64,000 bases of DNA from the NCBI RefSeq assembly GCF_963855985.1, contig NC_087092.1:992001-1056000 (forward strand), read 5' to 3'. The DNA is from Ostrinia nubilalis. Taxonomy: Eukaryota; Arthropoda; Insecta; Lepidoptera; Crambidae. Position 1 is the first letter of the stretch. Each line of letters starts with the position of its first letter. The notes beneath the pieces are model-generated. The model did not search any database. It was not told where the DNA came from and saw nothing but the letters and a program-made list of their open reading frames with translations. The position numbers were made by a program, and so were the translations under genes. This document shows, piece by piece, positions 35,936 to 47,787 of this stretch.

Positions 35936-38900
35936 ATGGCGTCTGCGGGCGTTGCTGCGGCGGCTACCACTTTGCCACTTCTAAATGAGAACACAAATTT
36001 CAGTACATGGAAATTTCGTCTGAAATTGATATTGGAGGAAAAAGGTGTATCATATGTTTTGGAGGAGGACAAAACAAAGGAACATGACAAACAATTCATG
36101 AAGGATGATGCCCGAGCCAAATCACTCATAGCTCAGTGCATTTCCGACAAATATGTGGAAATTATAAGAAATGCGTGTAATGCAAAAGAAATGCTAACGT
36201 TATTGGAAAATAACTTCGAACGAAGAAGCGTATATAATAGATTTTACCTAAAGAGAAAACTTTTGTCCATGAAATGCACAGAACCATTACAGACTTATTT
36301 GATCAAGTTCTGCTCGATAATAAGCGATCTACAAGCCATTGACGTACAAATAGAAGAAGACGACAAAATTTGCTATCTGCTATCTTCACTACCCAAGGAA
36401 TATGATCATGTCATAACCTCAATTGAAACAATGGCAACGGAGAAGAGTTTGAGCTTTGACTTTGTAAAAGCGAGACTACTCGACGCACAAACTAAATTAA
36501 ATGTGAGTAATGAAGACCACGAAGAAAAGGCTTTCATCACCTGTTATACATGCGGAAAACCCGGCCACAAATCATACGAATGCAAAAATAAGGGAAAAGT
36601 ACCGGAGCAGAGGAGGAATAATGCAAGGAGCCGTGGCAGAGGCCGAGGAAGGCAAGGACGAGGATCAAGAGGATATCAACCGTCATCTTTACTACATCAA
36701 AGTGACCTGAGTTTCATTGCGAGTGAACAAGAGATGTTAACTGCTGCTGGAAATGATTTTGAAATTAATTTTATTGTGGATTCCGGTTGTACACAACACA
36801 TTGTAAGTAATAATTATGAAAAGTACATGTCAAATGTTAAAAGCTTGGATAAACATATAAAAATATTTGTTGCAAATGGTCAATACATAACAACCAATAA
36901 AATTGGAACCTTGAGATTTAAACATAAAAATAATAACATAAAAATAGAAGCGTTAATTGTTGAAAATGTCACTTATAACTTATTATCTGTAAAGAAAATA
37001 ACTGAAGCTGGATTTTTGGTAAATTTTAACAAAAATAATGTCATAATAAAGGGCACACATGTTAATTTGGTTGGCTATTGCGAAAACAGGTTGTATAAAT
37101 TAAATGCAAATATAAATTTTGTAAAATGTAACATGAGTAATGCTAGTAATCAGTGTGATGATGATCTTTCCAATAATATCTGGCATCAAAGATTAGGACA
37201 TTTAAATAGAAAATGTTTAGGTATAATGCAGTTACCAACAAGTAATAAAGTTTGCAGCCCATGTATGGAGGGGAAAGCTACAAGGCGACCGTTCAAGGAG
37301 ACATCAAAACCAAGATCGAGGAGAGTGGGTGAAATGTTACACACCGATATAGCAGGACCTGTCAGAGAATGTGGACTTAACGGTGAGAGATATTTTTTGA
37401 CTATTTTGGATGATTACTCTCATTTTTGCGTAGTGTTTCCAATGGTAAATAAATCTGAAGCAACCGATATATTAATAAATTACATAAGAAGGTTGGAAAA
37501 TGACATAAGTAATAAAGTTCAAAGGATTCGATGTGACAATGGCGCAGAGTTTACAGCACTTAAAGTGAAAAACTTTTGTAGAAATAAAGGAATACGATTG
37601 GAATATACCTTACCTTATTCCCCGCAACAAAACGGAGTGGCGGAGCGCTTAAATAGAACCTTGTGTGATAAAGTGAGAACTTTGTTTGCAGAGACAAAAT
37701 TGCCCAAGTCATTGTGGTGTGAAGCGATACAATGCGCAGCTTACCAACTGAACAGATCTCCTTCAAGGGCGATCAATTTCAAGACACCATGCTTCATGAG
37801 ATATGGGAAAACTGACTTATCACGACTGCGAGTATTTGGTTCAAGAGTGTGGGCTACTATCATACCAAGACAAGGAAAATTGAATAAAAGAGCGCAAGAA
37901 ACAAGGATGGTTGGTTATGGTACTGTGGGATATAGGCTGTGGAATCCGGAAAATAACTCAATTATTGTGTCAAGAGATGTGCAATTCGATGAAACTGATT
38001 TTCAATACAGTCAGAAGGAAGAAATTAAACAAGGAAAGTATTTACAACAAGAAGAAGAAATAGATACAGACAATGGAAATGATGAAAGAAATGAAAGTTC
38101 AAGTGAAGAAACTGAAGAATTAGATGAAGAAAAATACTGTACTAAAGCAGGAAGAATAGTGAAACGACCCGCATATCTACAACAATATGAAAGTAATATC
38201 GTCATTTGTCTAAGCGCAAGCGTACCAAACTCATATGAAGAAGCAATAAAGAATACTGAGTGGAAAGAAGCAATAAATCATGAATTACAAGCACTTGAGA
38301 AATTGGAAACATGGGAAGAAACAAAATTACCGAAGGGAATGAAATCAATAGATACAAAGTGGATTTTTAAAGAAAAAGAAGAAGGAACTAAGAAAGCAAG
38401 GTTAGTCGTGAGAGGATTTCAACAGAAGAAAGAAGATATTTTTGAAAATAATTATGCACCAGTTGCGAGACATGCTACAGTAAGAATGTTTATTTCAAAA
38501 GCAGTACAAGAAGATCTTGAAATTGTACAACTAGACATACCAACCGCATTTTTGAATGGAATGCTAAAGTCGGATGTATACATAAAAGTACCAAAAGGAT
38601 ATGAAACGAAAAATAAAAATACAGTGTTGAAACTGAAGCGAGCATTGTATGGACTGACAGAATCTCCTAAATGTTGGAATGAAACTATAGATGAATTCGC
38701 GAAGAGAAATGGATTTCTACGGTCAGAATACGACTACTGTATGTACTACAAAAAAGACTGCTGGATGTTGATATACGTCGATGATATTCTAATTATTGGA
38801 AATGGAGAAACTACTATAAAGGAATTAATTAGACAATTCAATGCAAAGAACCTAGGAAAAATGAAAACATTTTTAGGCATGCAAGTTGAGAGAAATGAAG

Positions 38901-39691
38901 ATTCTATAAAAATAAAACAAACTAATATGATAGAGAGAATACTAAAGAAATATAATATGACTGACTGCAAAGGAATGAAGACACCTATGGAAATAGACTA
39001 CAATATAAAAATAAATGGTAATGAAGAAATACTGAATGTACCCTACCGTGAATTGATTGGAAGCCTGCTATACTTAACTGTGACTTCAAGACCGGACTTG
39101 ACATTTGTGGTATCCTATCTGAGTAGATACCTAGATAAACCAAATGAACAACTGTGGAAAGCTAGTAAGAGAGTGCTACGCTACCTAAAAGAAACCAAAG
39201 ATAAAGGTATAATATTTCGAAAGACTAAAGATACAAACCTGTATGGATTCTCTGATGCAGACTGGGCTGGAGACAGAAGCGACAGGAAAAGCGTAAGCGG
39301 CAGCATAATACTACATGGAGTGAACCCAATAGCTTGGTTTTCGAAAAAGCAATCGTGTGTGGCGCTATCCACCGCTGAATCCGAGTACGTCGCTGCTGCT
39401 GCTGCTGCACAGGAGCTGGTAAACATCAAGGGCCTCAGCAAACACCTGAGCATCAATAGTGATGCTATTTTACTTGTTGATAATATAAGTGCTATATCTA
39501 TGTCGAAAAGTTACGAAAATTCTAAAAGAACTAAGCACATTGACATAAGGGCTCATTTCTTGAAAGATCTTATTGAAAAGAACATCATCAACATTGAATA
39601 TGTAAATTCAAATGATAACTTAGCAGATTTAATGACTAAAAGCTTATGTAAAGAAAAGTTTGTAAACTGTGTTAATCACTTTATGAGTTAG
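35936..39691 (+). CDS. Copia Gag-Pol polyprotein (1251 aa)
   Basis: A single frame encodes the whole retrotransposon machinery. I start at the ATG at 35936, which has a good context (AAAATGGC); the open frame continues seven codons upstream but has no earlier ATG. Order: Gag-type N-terminal region; CCHC zinc knuckle CYTCGKPGHKSYEC (residues 203-216), which binds nucleic acid; aspartic protease DSG (282-284); integrase zinc-binding His417, His422, Cys440, Cys443; integrase catalytic Asp471, Asp534, Glu570 with the D-D-35-E spacing; reverse transcriptase with LDIPTAFLNG and catalytic YVDD (947-950); RNase H with SDADWAG (Asp1107). Gene order protease-integrase-RT-RNase H defines Ty1/copia. No stop or frameshift interrupts it and no key residue is missing. 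A short acidic linker (Glu/Asp-rich) separates integrase and RT. Confidence 0.97.
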   Translation: MASAGVAAAATTLPLLNENTNFSTWKFRLKLILEEKGVSYVLEEDKTKEHDKQFMKDDARAKSLIAQCISDKYVEIIRNACNAKEMLTLLENNFERRSVYNRFYLKRKLLSMKCTEPLQTYLIKFCSIISDLQAIDVQIEEDDKICYLLSSLPKEYDHVITSIETMATEKSLSFDFVKARLLDAQTKLNVSNEDHEEKAFITCYTCGKPGHKSYECKNKGKVPEQRRNNARSRGRGRGRQGRGSRGYQPSSLLHQSDLSFIASEQEMLTAAGNDFEINFIVDSGCTQHIVSNNYEKYMSNVKSLDKHIKIFVANGQYITTNKIGTLRFKHKNNNIKIEALIVENVTYNLLSVKKITEAGFLVNFNKNNVIIKGTHVNLVGYCENRLYKLNANINFVKCNMSNASNQCDDDLSNNIWHQRLGHLNRKCLGIMQLPTSNKVCSPCMEGKATRRPFKETSKPRSRRVGEMLHTDIAGPVRECGLNGERYFLTILDDYSHFCVVFPMVNKSEATDILINYIRRLENDISNKVQRIRCDNGAEFTALKVKNFCRNKGIRLEYTLPYSPQQNGVAERLNRTLCDKVRTLFAETKLPKSLWCEAIQCAAYQLNRSPSRAINFKTPCFMRYGKTDLSRLRVFGSRVWATIIPRQGKLNKRAQETRMVGYGTVGYRLWNPENNSIIVSRDVQFDETDFQYSQKEEIKQGKYLQQEEEIDTDNGNDERNESSSEETEELDEEKYCTKAGRIVKRPAYLQQYESNIVICLSASVPNSYEEAIKNTEWKEAINHELQALEKLETWEETKLPKGMKSIDTKWIFKEKEEGTKKARLVVRGFQQKKEDIFENNYAPVARHATVRMFISKAVQEDLEIVQLDIPTAFLNGMLKSDVYIKVPKGYETKNKNTVLKLKRALYGLTESPKCWNETIDEFAKRNGFLRSEYDYCMYYKKDCWMLIYVDDILIIGNGETTIKELIRQFNAKNLGKMKTFLGMQVERNEDSIKIKQTNMIERILKKYNMTDCKGMKTPMEIDYNIKINGNEEILNVPYRELIGSLLYLTVTSRPDLTFVVSYLSRYLDKPNEQLWKASKRVLRYLKETKDKGIIFRKTKDTNLYGFSDADWAGDRSDRKSVSGSIILHGVNPIAWFSKKQSCVALSTAESEYVAAAAAAQELVNIKGLSKHLSINSDAILLVDNISAISMSKSYENSKRTKHIDIRAHFLKDLIEKNIINIEYVNSNDNLADLMTKSLCKEKFVNCVNHFMS

Positions 39692-40088
39692 TAACTAAAA
39701 ATACTTTATTAAAACTTTATAAAAGTTATATACATTCAGGAGGAGTTGTATTTTGTTTAATTTAACTTAAAGAAAGTAATTAATGATATGAGTAAATATA
39801 AAAAGGTGTAATAACGCTGACTGTTGTGAGATTTAAGATTATATACTTACCTGAAAAGTAAAACAAATTAGTATTGTATAATTAAATAAGTTAAAGTAAA
39901 TGGTTAATAAGATAAATAGGATAAATACTTACATAAATACCTAAGTTAACTTGTAATAAATGTATGGATAGATAACTAAAGAATACTATGTAAAAGCTGT
40001 AATTGTTATAGTCTAACTATTGTGTTTTTATTTGGGGACATAGTGTGGTGCTTTACAAGTAGCAAATTTAAGACGTTATTGTTAAATT

Positions 40089-40098
40089 TGAGGAGGAG
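40089..40098 (+). promoter_or_regulatory. Copia polypurine tract
   Basis: The purine-rich run GAGGAGGAG ends directly at the 3' LTR start, where plus-strand synthesis is primed in this class. Confidence 0.8.
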
Positions 40099-40278
40099 TG
40101 TTGAAATACATAAAGCACAACACTATGATCGTCAATTGATTTGCACTTCACTAGTGTCAATCTTTTCTTCTTCTCTCTGGTCGCGCCGAGCGTCCCACCG
40201 GTGTTAATTTGTATTAATATAAAATGTGCTGAAATAAAAGCAAGTTGATCTACAAACAGTTTATCATTATTCTCAATA
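40099..40278 (+). repeat. Copia 3' LTR (180 bp)
   Basis: Identical to 35652-35831. Followed by the right CATAC duplication. Confidence 0.95.
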
Positions 40279-40283
40279 CATAC

Positions 40284-41140
40284 ATTTTGGCTTTGACACA
40301 GACGTTAGTCGTCTCCTTTGATTATTTTGGCGATCAGTGAATAATAACCGTGATTTACTGACCTAAATGGAATTGCCCGGAGTTGGAATAGTTCCGCGAT
40401 GGATTCCAAACAAAAGTTTACTTATAGTTTGCGGTGGAGTCGTTTCCAAAATGGCTATCTTGTTTTTGCTGAAGTTGACAATTTTCGTAACGATCGGATA
40501 TTTTCCGATAGCTACTTAATGTTATTATGCGGTGAATTAGTGTTATGAGGGCTATAATAGCCATGGTCTTAAAGCTCGCACAAGGTCTTTTGAAATCAGA
40601 AAAAATAATAAACAAAACATTGTACCCTCTCTTATTTTTTTCTTAAGAGCGTTGTAGCAAAAAGTTGGCGTTCGAATTTTAGGTTTTTATTGCTTGACGT
40701 CGCGTAGTGAGTGCGCAAACTGCATTTATCTGTATAATTTCAACGCTGCGTCGACTAAACGATCTTAATCCGTAGTTGTATCGTACCTAAGACAGTGTAT
40801 GTTGTATCATACATAATAATAAAGAAATAATGTATAATTTACCTATCTGATTTTTCTCAGATCAGACTTTTAGCAAAATCAAGTTACGTAATTAATGTAT
40901 TTTTTACACTAGTAAATCCCGCGACAAGTTTTTAATCTTTAAATTAAGTAAAGTAATAAGTTGATGGGTTTGAAAGAATTTATGTTTTATTTTATTCTTT
41001 TTACAGCATCAAAAGCTTGTTTATGAAAAATATTTACTATTTAAATTTTACTTTTGACTTTTTAGTTTTTATGATGCGGGATGGAAAAATTAAAATTTAT
41101 TCTGATTTTGTGACGTTTCCGCACATAAATATGGATAGGT
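40284..41140. other. Gene-free stretch
   Basis: AT-rich, with no coding frame or recognised repeat. Confidence 0.4.
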
Positions 41141-41144
41141 TATA

Positions 41145-42247
41145 CAGTGTGAGTCACGTTAAAGTGTACATATGAAAATAGATGAAACCAGACCTATTTT
41201 TATCGACAAAAAAGAGGTCAAAAAATTTTTGTGATTTTTTTTTAATTTTTTATAGAATTTTTTTTCTCCCAATTACTTATTGTAAAGAAAACGTAATAAC
41301 TTTTAAACTAAGCGGTATATCCTGATAAAATAAAAACAGTAATAATGCTGAATAACAGGCGATATTAAAAAAATACATAAAATACACAAAAAAGGCCAAC
41401 AAATAATAAAAAATGATACTTTTTGAAAAAAATCTGCTTTAAAATTCGTGTTTTTTTGGTTATTTGATAAATTTCTACAAAAAAGGCCCCTATAACCGGT
41501 GGTTTTTATTACTTTGTATTATTCTCTATCGTATTACCTTCGTAAAACCAAAAATTGCATGTCTCTATCCCTATCACAACGTTTGCAATGATCGTTTGAA
41601 CTAAGTCTCTCCGGGCGCGCCATTCAAAGCTTCTTTATTAACGAAACTAAAAATGGCTCTAAATTTGTAATTTTGATAAAGACAAGTTAGATTTCAAATA
41701 AAAACAAAAGATTTCCAAGTAAAAAAAGCATTTTAGTTAAAATTAAAATTGTCTCTAGCTCTAGCGGAGAATAATGTTGTGGCAGGCCTTTGTTCAAAGG
41801 TTCATAGCAAATGTTGTGATAGGGATAGAGACATGCGATTTTTGGTTTTACAAAGACAATACGATAGAGAATAATAAAAAGTAATAAAAACCACCTGTTA
41901 TAGGGGCATTTTTTGGAGAAATTTATCAAATAACCAAAAAAACACGAATTTAAAAGCAGATTTTTTTCTAAAGGTATCATTTTTTATTATTTTTTGGCAT
42001 TTTTTGTGTATTTTATGTATTTTTTTAGTATCGCCTGTTATTTAGCATTATTACTGTTTTTATTTTATCAGGATATACCTCTTAGTTTTAAAGTTATTAC
42101 GTTTTCTTTACAATAAGTAATTGGAAGAAAAAAAATTCTATAAAAAATAAAAAAAAATCTCAAAAATTTTTTGACCTATTTTTTGTCGATAAAAATAGGT
42201 CTAGTTTCATCTATTTTCATATGTACACTTTAACGTGACTCACACTG
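41145..42247. mobile_element. 1.1-kb foldback element with about 450-bp arms
   Basis: The left end CAGTGTGAGTCACGTTAAAG is the exact reverse complement of the right end. The arms remain complementary, with scattered mismatches, to about 41610 on the left and 41795 on the right, leaving a loop of under 200 bases. TATA flanks both ends, giving a TA or TATA duplication. CAGTG ends at TA fit Tc1/mariner-type non-autonomous elements. The minus-strand 97-codon frame within it is composed of arm sequence and is not a gene. Confidence 0.85.
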
Positions 42248-42251
42248 TATA

Positions 42252-42968
42252 AATAGAATGAAATGTATGAAAACGAGCGTGCCATTTTTTAAACGTTATC
42301 TATAATATCTGTGTCCATCAAAGAGCTCGTAACTAAACATCGTAAGCGCCATTCACATTATTATCTAAAAGTTAATAATAAATATTTAGTTTTTATAAAT
42401 CTAAACAAGTCAGGAAATCAAAGAGGTAAATACTGATATCATTGTGATTTTATAGAATTTATTATTATAAACCACGGTCGTATAATGCTAAAAAATCAGA
42501 GGTAACTTTAAGATTTTTATCCATAGAGCAAAATTTATCTAATCGTGTTTTTAAACAGTTATCCCATTAGGTACACATGCGTTCTGTAATACAAACCCAT
42601 CAAAAACAATACTTGTCAAAAAACCAAGTCTCACTACTCAGTTGTTCTACGGTAAAAAGTTGTGAGATCCATGTGATACCAAGTCCAGTCCAGGAAATCA
42701 TTAACGTTTTACATAAATATATTGACTTGGCCATCGCATGAAAACACGTGTAAATTAAATTACTTAGTGCGAAATGAAACGAAATTTTGCTTGCCTGTGT
42801 AGACATGCAAAATTTCAGCTCAATGGGAAAACGGGAAGTAAGTAAATTTTAAGTTGCAAGATTTTACAACTCCAGATGTCAAAGTAAATAAAAGCTTGTA
42901 GATAGCTTTACATAGAAAAGAAAGATTTATGAAGAAAATAAAAAGTACTGTCTACGATACATTTGTTA
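42252..42968. other. Gene-free stretch
   Basis: No gene seen. Positions about 42800-42880 weakly resemble the 3' part of the repeat at 4590-4895 (ATTTCAGCTCAATGGG...GTTGCAAGATTT). Confidence 0.4.
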
Positions 42969-43088
42969 GGCCGTGTTGCATCGTCTTACTTTAACATTGA
43001 CATCAAAATTTTGGATGTCAAAAATCTGTCTAACATAAAACACCGGTTATTGTCAGTTAGGGTCAAAGTTAGGTGGTGCATCTCAGCC
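42969..43088. mobile_element. PIF/Harbinger-like MITE, copy 8 with TTA duplication
   Basis: Starts GGCCGTGTTGCATCGTCTTA and ends TTAGGTGGTGCATCTCAGCC. TTA lies on both sides. Confidence 0.85.
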
Positions 43089-43121
43089 TTAGTGTATTTT
43101 AATTAAATTTAATACAAATAA

Positions 43122-43774
43122 GGATGACGAAAATAATCGATAAGTAATCTCACTCAAATATTTCTTATAGTAGGTATACAAGTTGTCGAACAAATGGTTA
43201 CTTACTGAAAAAGTGCTTCATGAGACCTAGCAAATGGCATCAATAATATGTTTAAGAACGAACTGAATCTATTCAAAAAACCTATATTTCCAGCTTTCAT
43301 ATATTTAATACAGTTACAAACAAACACGAAATCAATGGTTTCTGAGAATTCTGAGTGCCTTAATGCCGTCCCGTTTATCTGTTTATTTAGTAAGTATTTA
43401 TTAATTAGTATCTCTTGATGATATTGTAGCAAGTTAAAACAATATTTTCCGTAAATAATTTAAATAAGAATGCAATTTACCAATTTACGAGTTTGTTGTT
43501 TTATTATTTTTTATTATTATAATAATATATTACTCAATTAAAAATTTAAATTTAAAAAATTAACACTTCTAATATGGTAGGTATGGCTGGCGGCATACAT
43601 TTAGTATGAAATTCGGAAACATTGAATTTTCGCATAGATCCAGTTTATTCTTTGACCTATTTATTGTTATTGTTTTAAAGAGCTCATGAAGCACTTACAG
43701 GAACAGTAAACAGTTTCTCGATATCTTGTATAATTAAAAATCAAGTGAAATCACTTATCGTTTCCACCCTGTAC
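43122..43774. mobile_element. 650-bp inverted-repeat element (CAGGGTGGAAACGATAAG family)
   Basis: The left arm (ATCGATAAGTAATCTCACTC, TACAAGTTGTCGAACAAATG, GTGCTTCATGAG) mirrors the right arm (CTCATGAAGCACTTAC, TCGATATCTTGTATAA, GAAATCACTTATCGTTTCCA), with the terminal CACCCTGTA on the right. The interior is unrelated AT-rich DNA. A short, better preserved relative is at 50698-50864. Confidence 0.75.
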
Positions 43775-45383
43775 CTATACTTTTAAAAATAAACTCATTT
43801 TATGCGTTCATTTGTATAAGTATCTACAATACAAATACCTAACCAACTTAGTTGACGTTTTATAAAACTATTTGTCTTAGTGTCATCGAGTGACCGCTGG
43901 TGGATTTGCCATTTACCTAACCTACCCCTTTATTACTAAACGTTTAATATCAGATGAATAGTTACGCACCAATTTCTTTCATTCAGTCGTCAGTAATTGA
44001 ACTTTCGGAAAAACATGACGAAGCGTTGTGTGACCATACAGACGCTATTCAATTTTTATTAGTAAGGAAGATTATATTTTATGTTGGTAGAAACACAATA
44101 GCATAGACTATTGTTTTGACACCCTGTTAAAATTTTTATTAGTCATATTTTTTCCTGACCAAACAGATACCATAATAATATCTTTTGTCTATTCTACCCA
44201 TATTCTGTAAGTAAAATAATAAAAAGTTTGAAAAGAAAGAAATTACAAGTCCGATTTACCTAAACAAATAAATTAAAAATACTTGCGGATCAAAAGTACT
44301 CAATCATACTACAATTTACGAAAAAATCACGCGTGACGCATATACGTCAGTGGGCAGTCAACTGACATAGACCCGGCGTCTACGAGTGCCAAAGCACGAC
44401 TGATTTATGCCATTTGATGCACCCGATTTTATAGTATTTTCAAATTAATTTTTCATTTGAAGATTGAAGATAGATATTTTTTCTTTTTCACACAATAATA
44501 GTACTATGTTTCTTCTTAAGTATAAAGTAGTTTATGTTGCCAAATGACTTTTAGATTATGAGATGTGACCTGTTTTCTTGCAGTAATTTTCTCGAATTTT
44601 GACTATCTTAGACATGATAAAAATGCATTTTAATGAATTAAACATCAAAATTTTCTCAATACACTTTCTTCTTCAGGATATGCTTATTCTAATGAATACA
44701 TTCTATCTTCTTACTTAGAAATAAATTTGTTGTAATATTAGTTCAAAGTTGTGCCTTCGCGAGTTACCTGGAAATCGGGCTTTCGAAATTCGCTGTTTTC
44801 GTAGGCAAAAATCCAATTTGAACGAGATTTTGTCAATAGACATTCCGTAAAAACGTATGATAATTACGATGATATAAGTCAAAAGAAGCTATAACAATAA
44901 ATTATATGACTAAAATCATTTCGAAAACTGCCAAATTCTCGATTTCTGCATGAAAAATGTGACAACGCTCTTAAAATCTCTTTCACCTTTTTTCACAAGA
45001 ACAGAAAAAAGTAAAGTAAAGTTATTTATACAAATCGATTAAGATTATAATGATCTGAAAATCAATCTCCTTTTTGAAAAACAGCAGCTAGGCTATCAAA
45101 CCAGTTTCTAACTCTTCTAACTCATGGTTACAATATCTAAGCTAAATTTCACCGTCCAACAAGCATTTAGTCCAACATTTACTTTAGAGACATGAATTCG
45201 CAGCATCCGCCCAGTCCTGGAGACAATCGATGGCCCACAGGCAAATTTGGGGGACCACTCAAATCTGGAATTATGGATAATCCACAGTTCTCAAGAGCGA
45301 GTAGTGATTACCGAGTGAATCAAGGGGGAGGTGCTAGGGAGGGCTTAGTGATGCCACATGGTATCGATATTTCTGACGGTTGT
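43775..45383. other. Gene-free stretch
   Basis: AT-rich sequence without a coding frame or recognised repeat. A 71-codon frame at 45192-45407 runs across an element boundary and is not called. Confidence 0.4.
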
Positions 45384-45389
45384 ATGGAT

Positions 45390-46277
45390 GTTACAGGAAA
45401 TGTATGAATTCTAGGAATTGTATACTATTCCTAGGAAATGTATACAATTCCGAAGCTATTTAGGAGATGTATAAAATATTGCTTCAGAGATTTTTTAATA
45501 CACACATATCCTAGGAAATGTATACTATTCCTAGGAATTTTATAGAATTCCAATATTGTATTAGGAAATGTATAAAACTAAGCGGCACAAGGGCGGTCGC
45601 GTGATCGGGTGCCCCTCGGTACGCCTAAAATTTCATTTAGCCAAACCACATTGGCGGATAGGTACTTTTAACTCACAATTATTATTGTTTAGCCTGACAG
45701 TTGTTTTCGCACTATTATACTTTGGCCGAAAAAAATATTTGCCTACCTTTCTTTCGGCATCACGCATATTACGCTGAAGTACCTATTAGAAATCCCTAAT
45801 TTTAACATCTCTTTTATTAAACTATTATTGGCATGAAGGTTTTAGTACTCCTGTAGCTGGATAACAAAGTCTCGGTTAGGTTAAGTTAGACTTGCGACCT
45901 TACACATATACAGCTGCCGCGGCGCGGTAGCGCCATTTAAGTTTCGGAGAAAAAAAGTGGCGTAATAAAAATAATTTTGTGTAAAAAAAATTAGGCTTAA
46001 AATTTGTGTGCCATAGACAACTAGGCGTACAAAAAATTTGGCGATTCGATAGAGATCCCGCGTAATCGGATGATGCAATATCCTCCCCTCGCACTGCATG
46101 TCCACGCGTATTCATTGAAATTTTAATTACATTTCCGATTGCTGTTTTGGAAATGTGTAAATTTCCTAGGAGATGTGTCTAATATAATTTACATCACACA
46201 TTTCCGGGTGATTTTAGGAGTTATACACAATTCCTAGGAATTGTATACAATGACGGATTTCATACATTTCCTGTAAC
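45390..46277. mobile_element. 888-bp element with GTTACAGGAAATGTATG ends and 6-bp duplication
   Basis: Perfect 17-bp terminal inverted repeats (left GTTACAGGAAATGTATG, right its reverse complement) are flanked by ATGGAT on both sides (45384-45389 and 46278-46283). Near the ends lie many subterminal copies of CCTAGGAAATGTATA and AGGAATTGTATAC on both strands. The middle is GC-richer and has no transposase frame. Superfamily not assigned; a 6-bp duplication is uncommon among the common cut-and-paste groups. Confidence 0.85.
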
Positions 46278-46329
46278 ATGGATAATTACGTTATGTTGAT
46301 GAGTATGTCTATAACAATGATATAGACCC

Positions 46330-46420
46330 TTCTTATGTATTTGATGTTATAATCTTTTGTCCTATTTATTTAGTACCAAATAAATATTTTTTCTTTCTTT
46401 CTTTCTTTCTTTCTATTGAG
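46330..46420 (+). repeat. LINE-like 3' tail with (TTTC)n
   Basis: AGTACCAAATAAATATTTTT is followed by about six TTTC units. An AATAAA and a tetranucleotide tail are typical of LINE 3' ends, but the body is too short to classify. Confidence 0.45.
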
Positions 46421-47662
46421 TTACGGCATGGCAGTTGGATAAAGGTCTCTCACTAATTAGTTATTATGTACCTAATATGATACTCGATTCTAAGCTTCAA
46501 TTCTCTGACCAAATATACTTCGTATTACAACAATACTATTGTTGTACAACCTACTCGTACTTACCTAGCTAGCCTACAACATGAGAATAACAAAAACGTT
46601 GTTTCTATTACAAATCGCCTAAAAAGTATTATTATGGTATTTCTACCATACTTATCTGTATGTAGAAAGATTTGGTTTGATTGTGATTTAAATAATTTTA
46701 AAATTCCATAATTCCAACGCTATCTATCGATAATAATCTCAACTTTACGAGTACATCTCTAGTTGTCGTACAAACGGGCACCCGAGATGACTGCCCTAAG
46801 GCGGGCGGCGCAAGGTACAGAACAATTTAGAGAAAACACACGAAAAATAATATTTTTAACGTTTTCCGTGTTAAGGACAATGTAGGTAATTCTAATTTAC
46901 TTTTATTGATCTTTTAGAAGAGGGTTATTATTTTTAGACGACGAGAAACGTCGTTTCTTATCGGTCTCAATTACCTACAAACTTGAAGTTTTTGGAAGTA
47001 GGTACCATAAGGGATTTTTCAGTGGGTTGTAGGTAAGTAGGGGAAAATTATGTAGATGTCCATTGCTTGGGAACCGCAATCACTTTCCAACTTTGTTTCC
47101 CATCTGGGAATAAAACCGAGGACCAATTGTCTCACCATTAGATACCTACCCTACGGAAAAATTCAGAAGCCATAAAGTTTTTGATGGTGACAAAAGTTTT
47201 TTGGGTTGCTTCTTCTCAGCACTGGCTCATTTATTGTCCCGAAGCAATGACGGGTTAAAGTAATACTAGGACAGGTAAAAGAGATTTATAAAAGCCTATT
47301 TGCAAAAAAGATTGACTCATCGGACTTTGATTTATTTAATTCCAACGCATTCGCCTCTATCTTAAGCCGTTCGCCGCCATCGCCAGAGCGTACTCCAGAC
47401 ATAACCCTGATTATGGCAAGTCACGCGGTCGTCCCGGATTATTATGTAGTGGACGGTCCCGTTTCAAAAACATGGCCCAGACTGTCACAAGGCCACCTCT
47501 TGTCAAGGGGGACATGGCTGAGACGTGTGTCAGAGCGGTTACGATTCGGTTACTCAAACCCAACAAAATTCTTGGGATACGTTCACTTGGTTAATGTCTT
47601 TTTTTAAAATTAAAAATGGTAATGTTTCAAATGGCCGTGGCCGTGGTGACTGTGGTGATAAT
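46421..47662. other. Gene-free stretch
   Basis: No gene recognised. A 64-codon frame at 47413-47607 shows no motif and is not called. Confidence 0.4.
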
Positions 47663-47787
47663 TGTACACACGACAGCACATCAGGTTACCCATTTTTGTT
47701 GCAAACTCGCCCCTATTACAACTGCACAAGAACCCACAGTGGTTATGTTGACGTGCCGTCGTCCGTACAATTGACAGCACATCAGAA
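47663..47787. repeat. CGACAGCACATCAG dispersed repeat, copy A
   Basis: Order CACACGACAGCACATCAGGTTA, TTTTTGTTGCAAACTCGCCC, ATTACAACTGCACAAGAACC, then TTGACGTGCCGTC. The same order occurs at 54508-54610 and 55477-55580. A second CGACAGCACATCAG-like motif closes this copy. Confidence 0.65.

Larger units (their letters stand above)
35652..40278 (+). mobile_element. Complete Ty1/copia LTR retrotransposon, 4627 bp
   Basis: Bounded by two 180-bp LTRs that are identical in my reading and by a CATAC duplication. Directly inside the 5' LTR, TGGTAGCAGAGCG (35832-35844) matches the complement of the initiator-Met tRNA 3' end over about eleven bases. Directly before the 3' LTR lies the purine run GAGGAGGAG. 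A single uninterrupted Gag-Pol frame fills the interior, leaving about 100 bases of leader and 400 bases of 3' untranslated sequence. The structure is complete and the LTR identity implies very recent insertion; mobility now is inference. Confidence 0.97.

Noticed and set aside
41687..41980. 97-codon minus-strand frame
   Set aside because: It consists of foldback arm sequence, is hydrophobic from T-richness, and has no homologue that I recognise.
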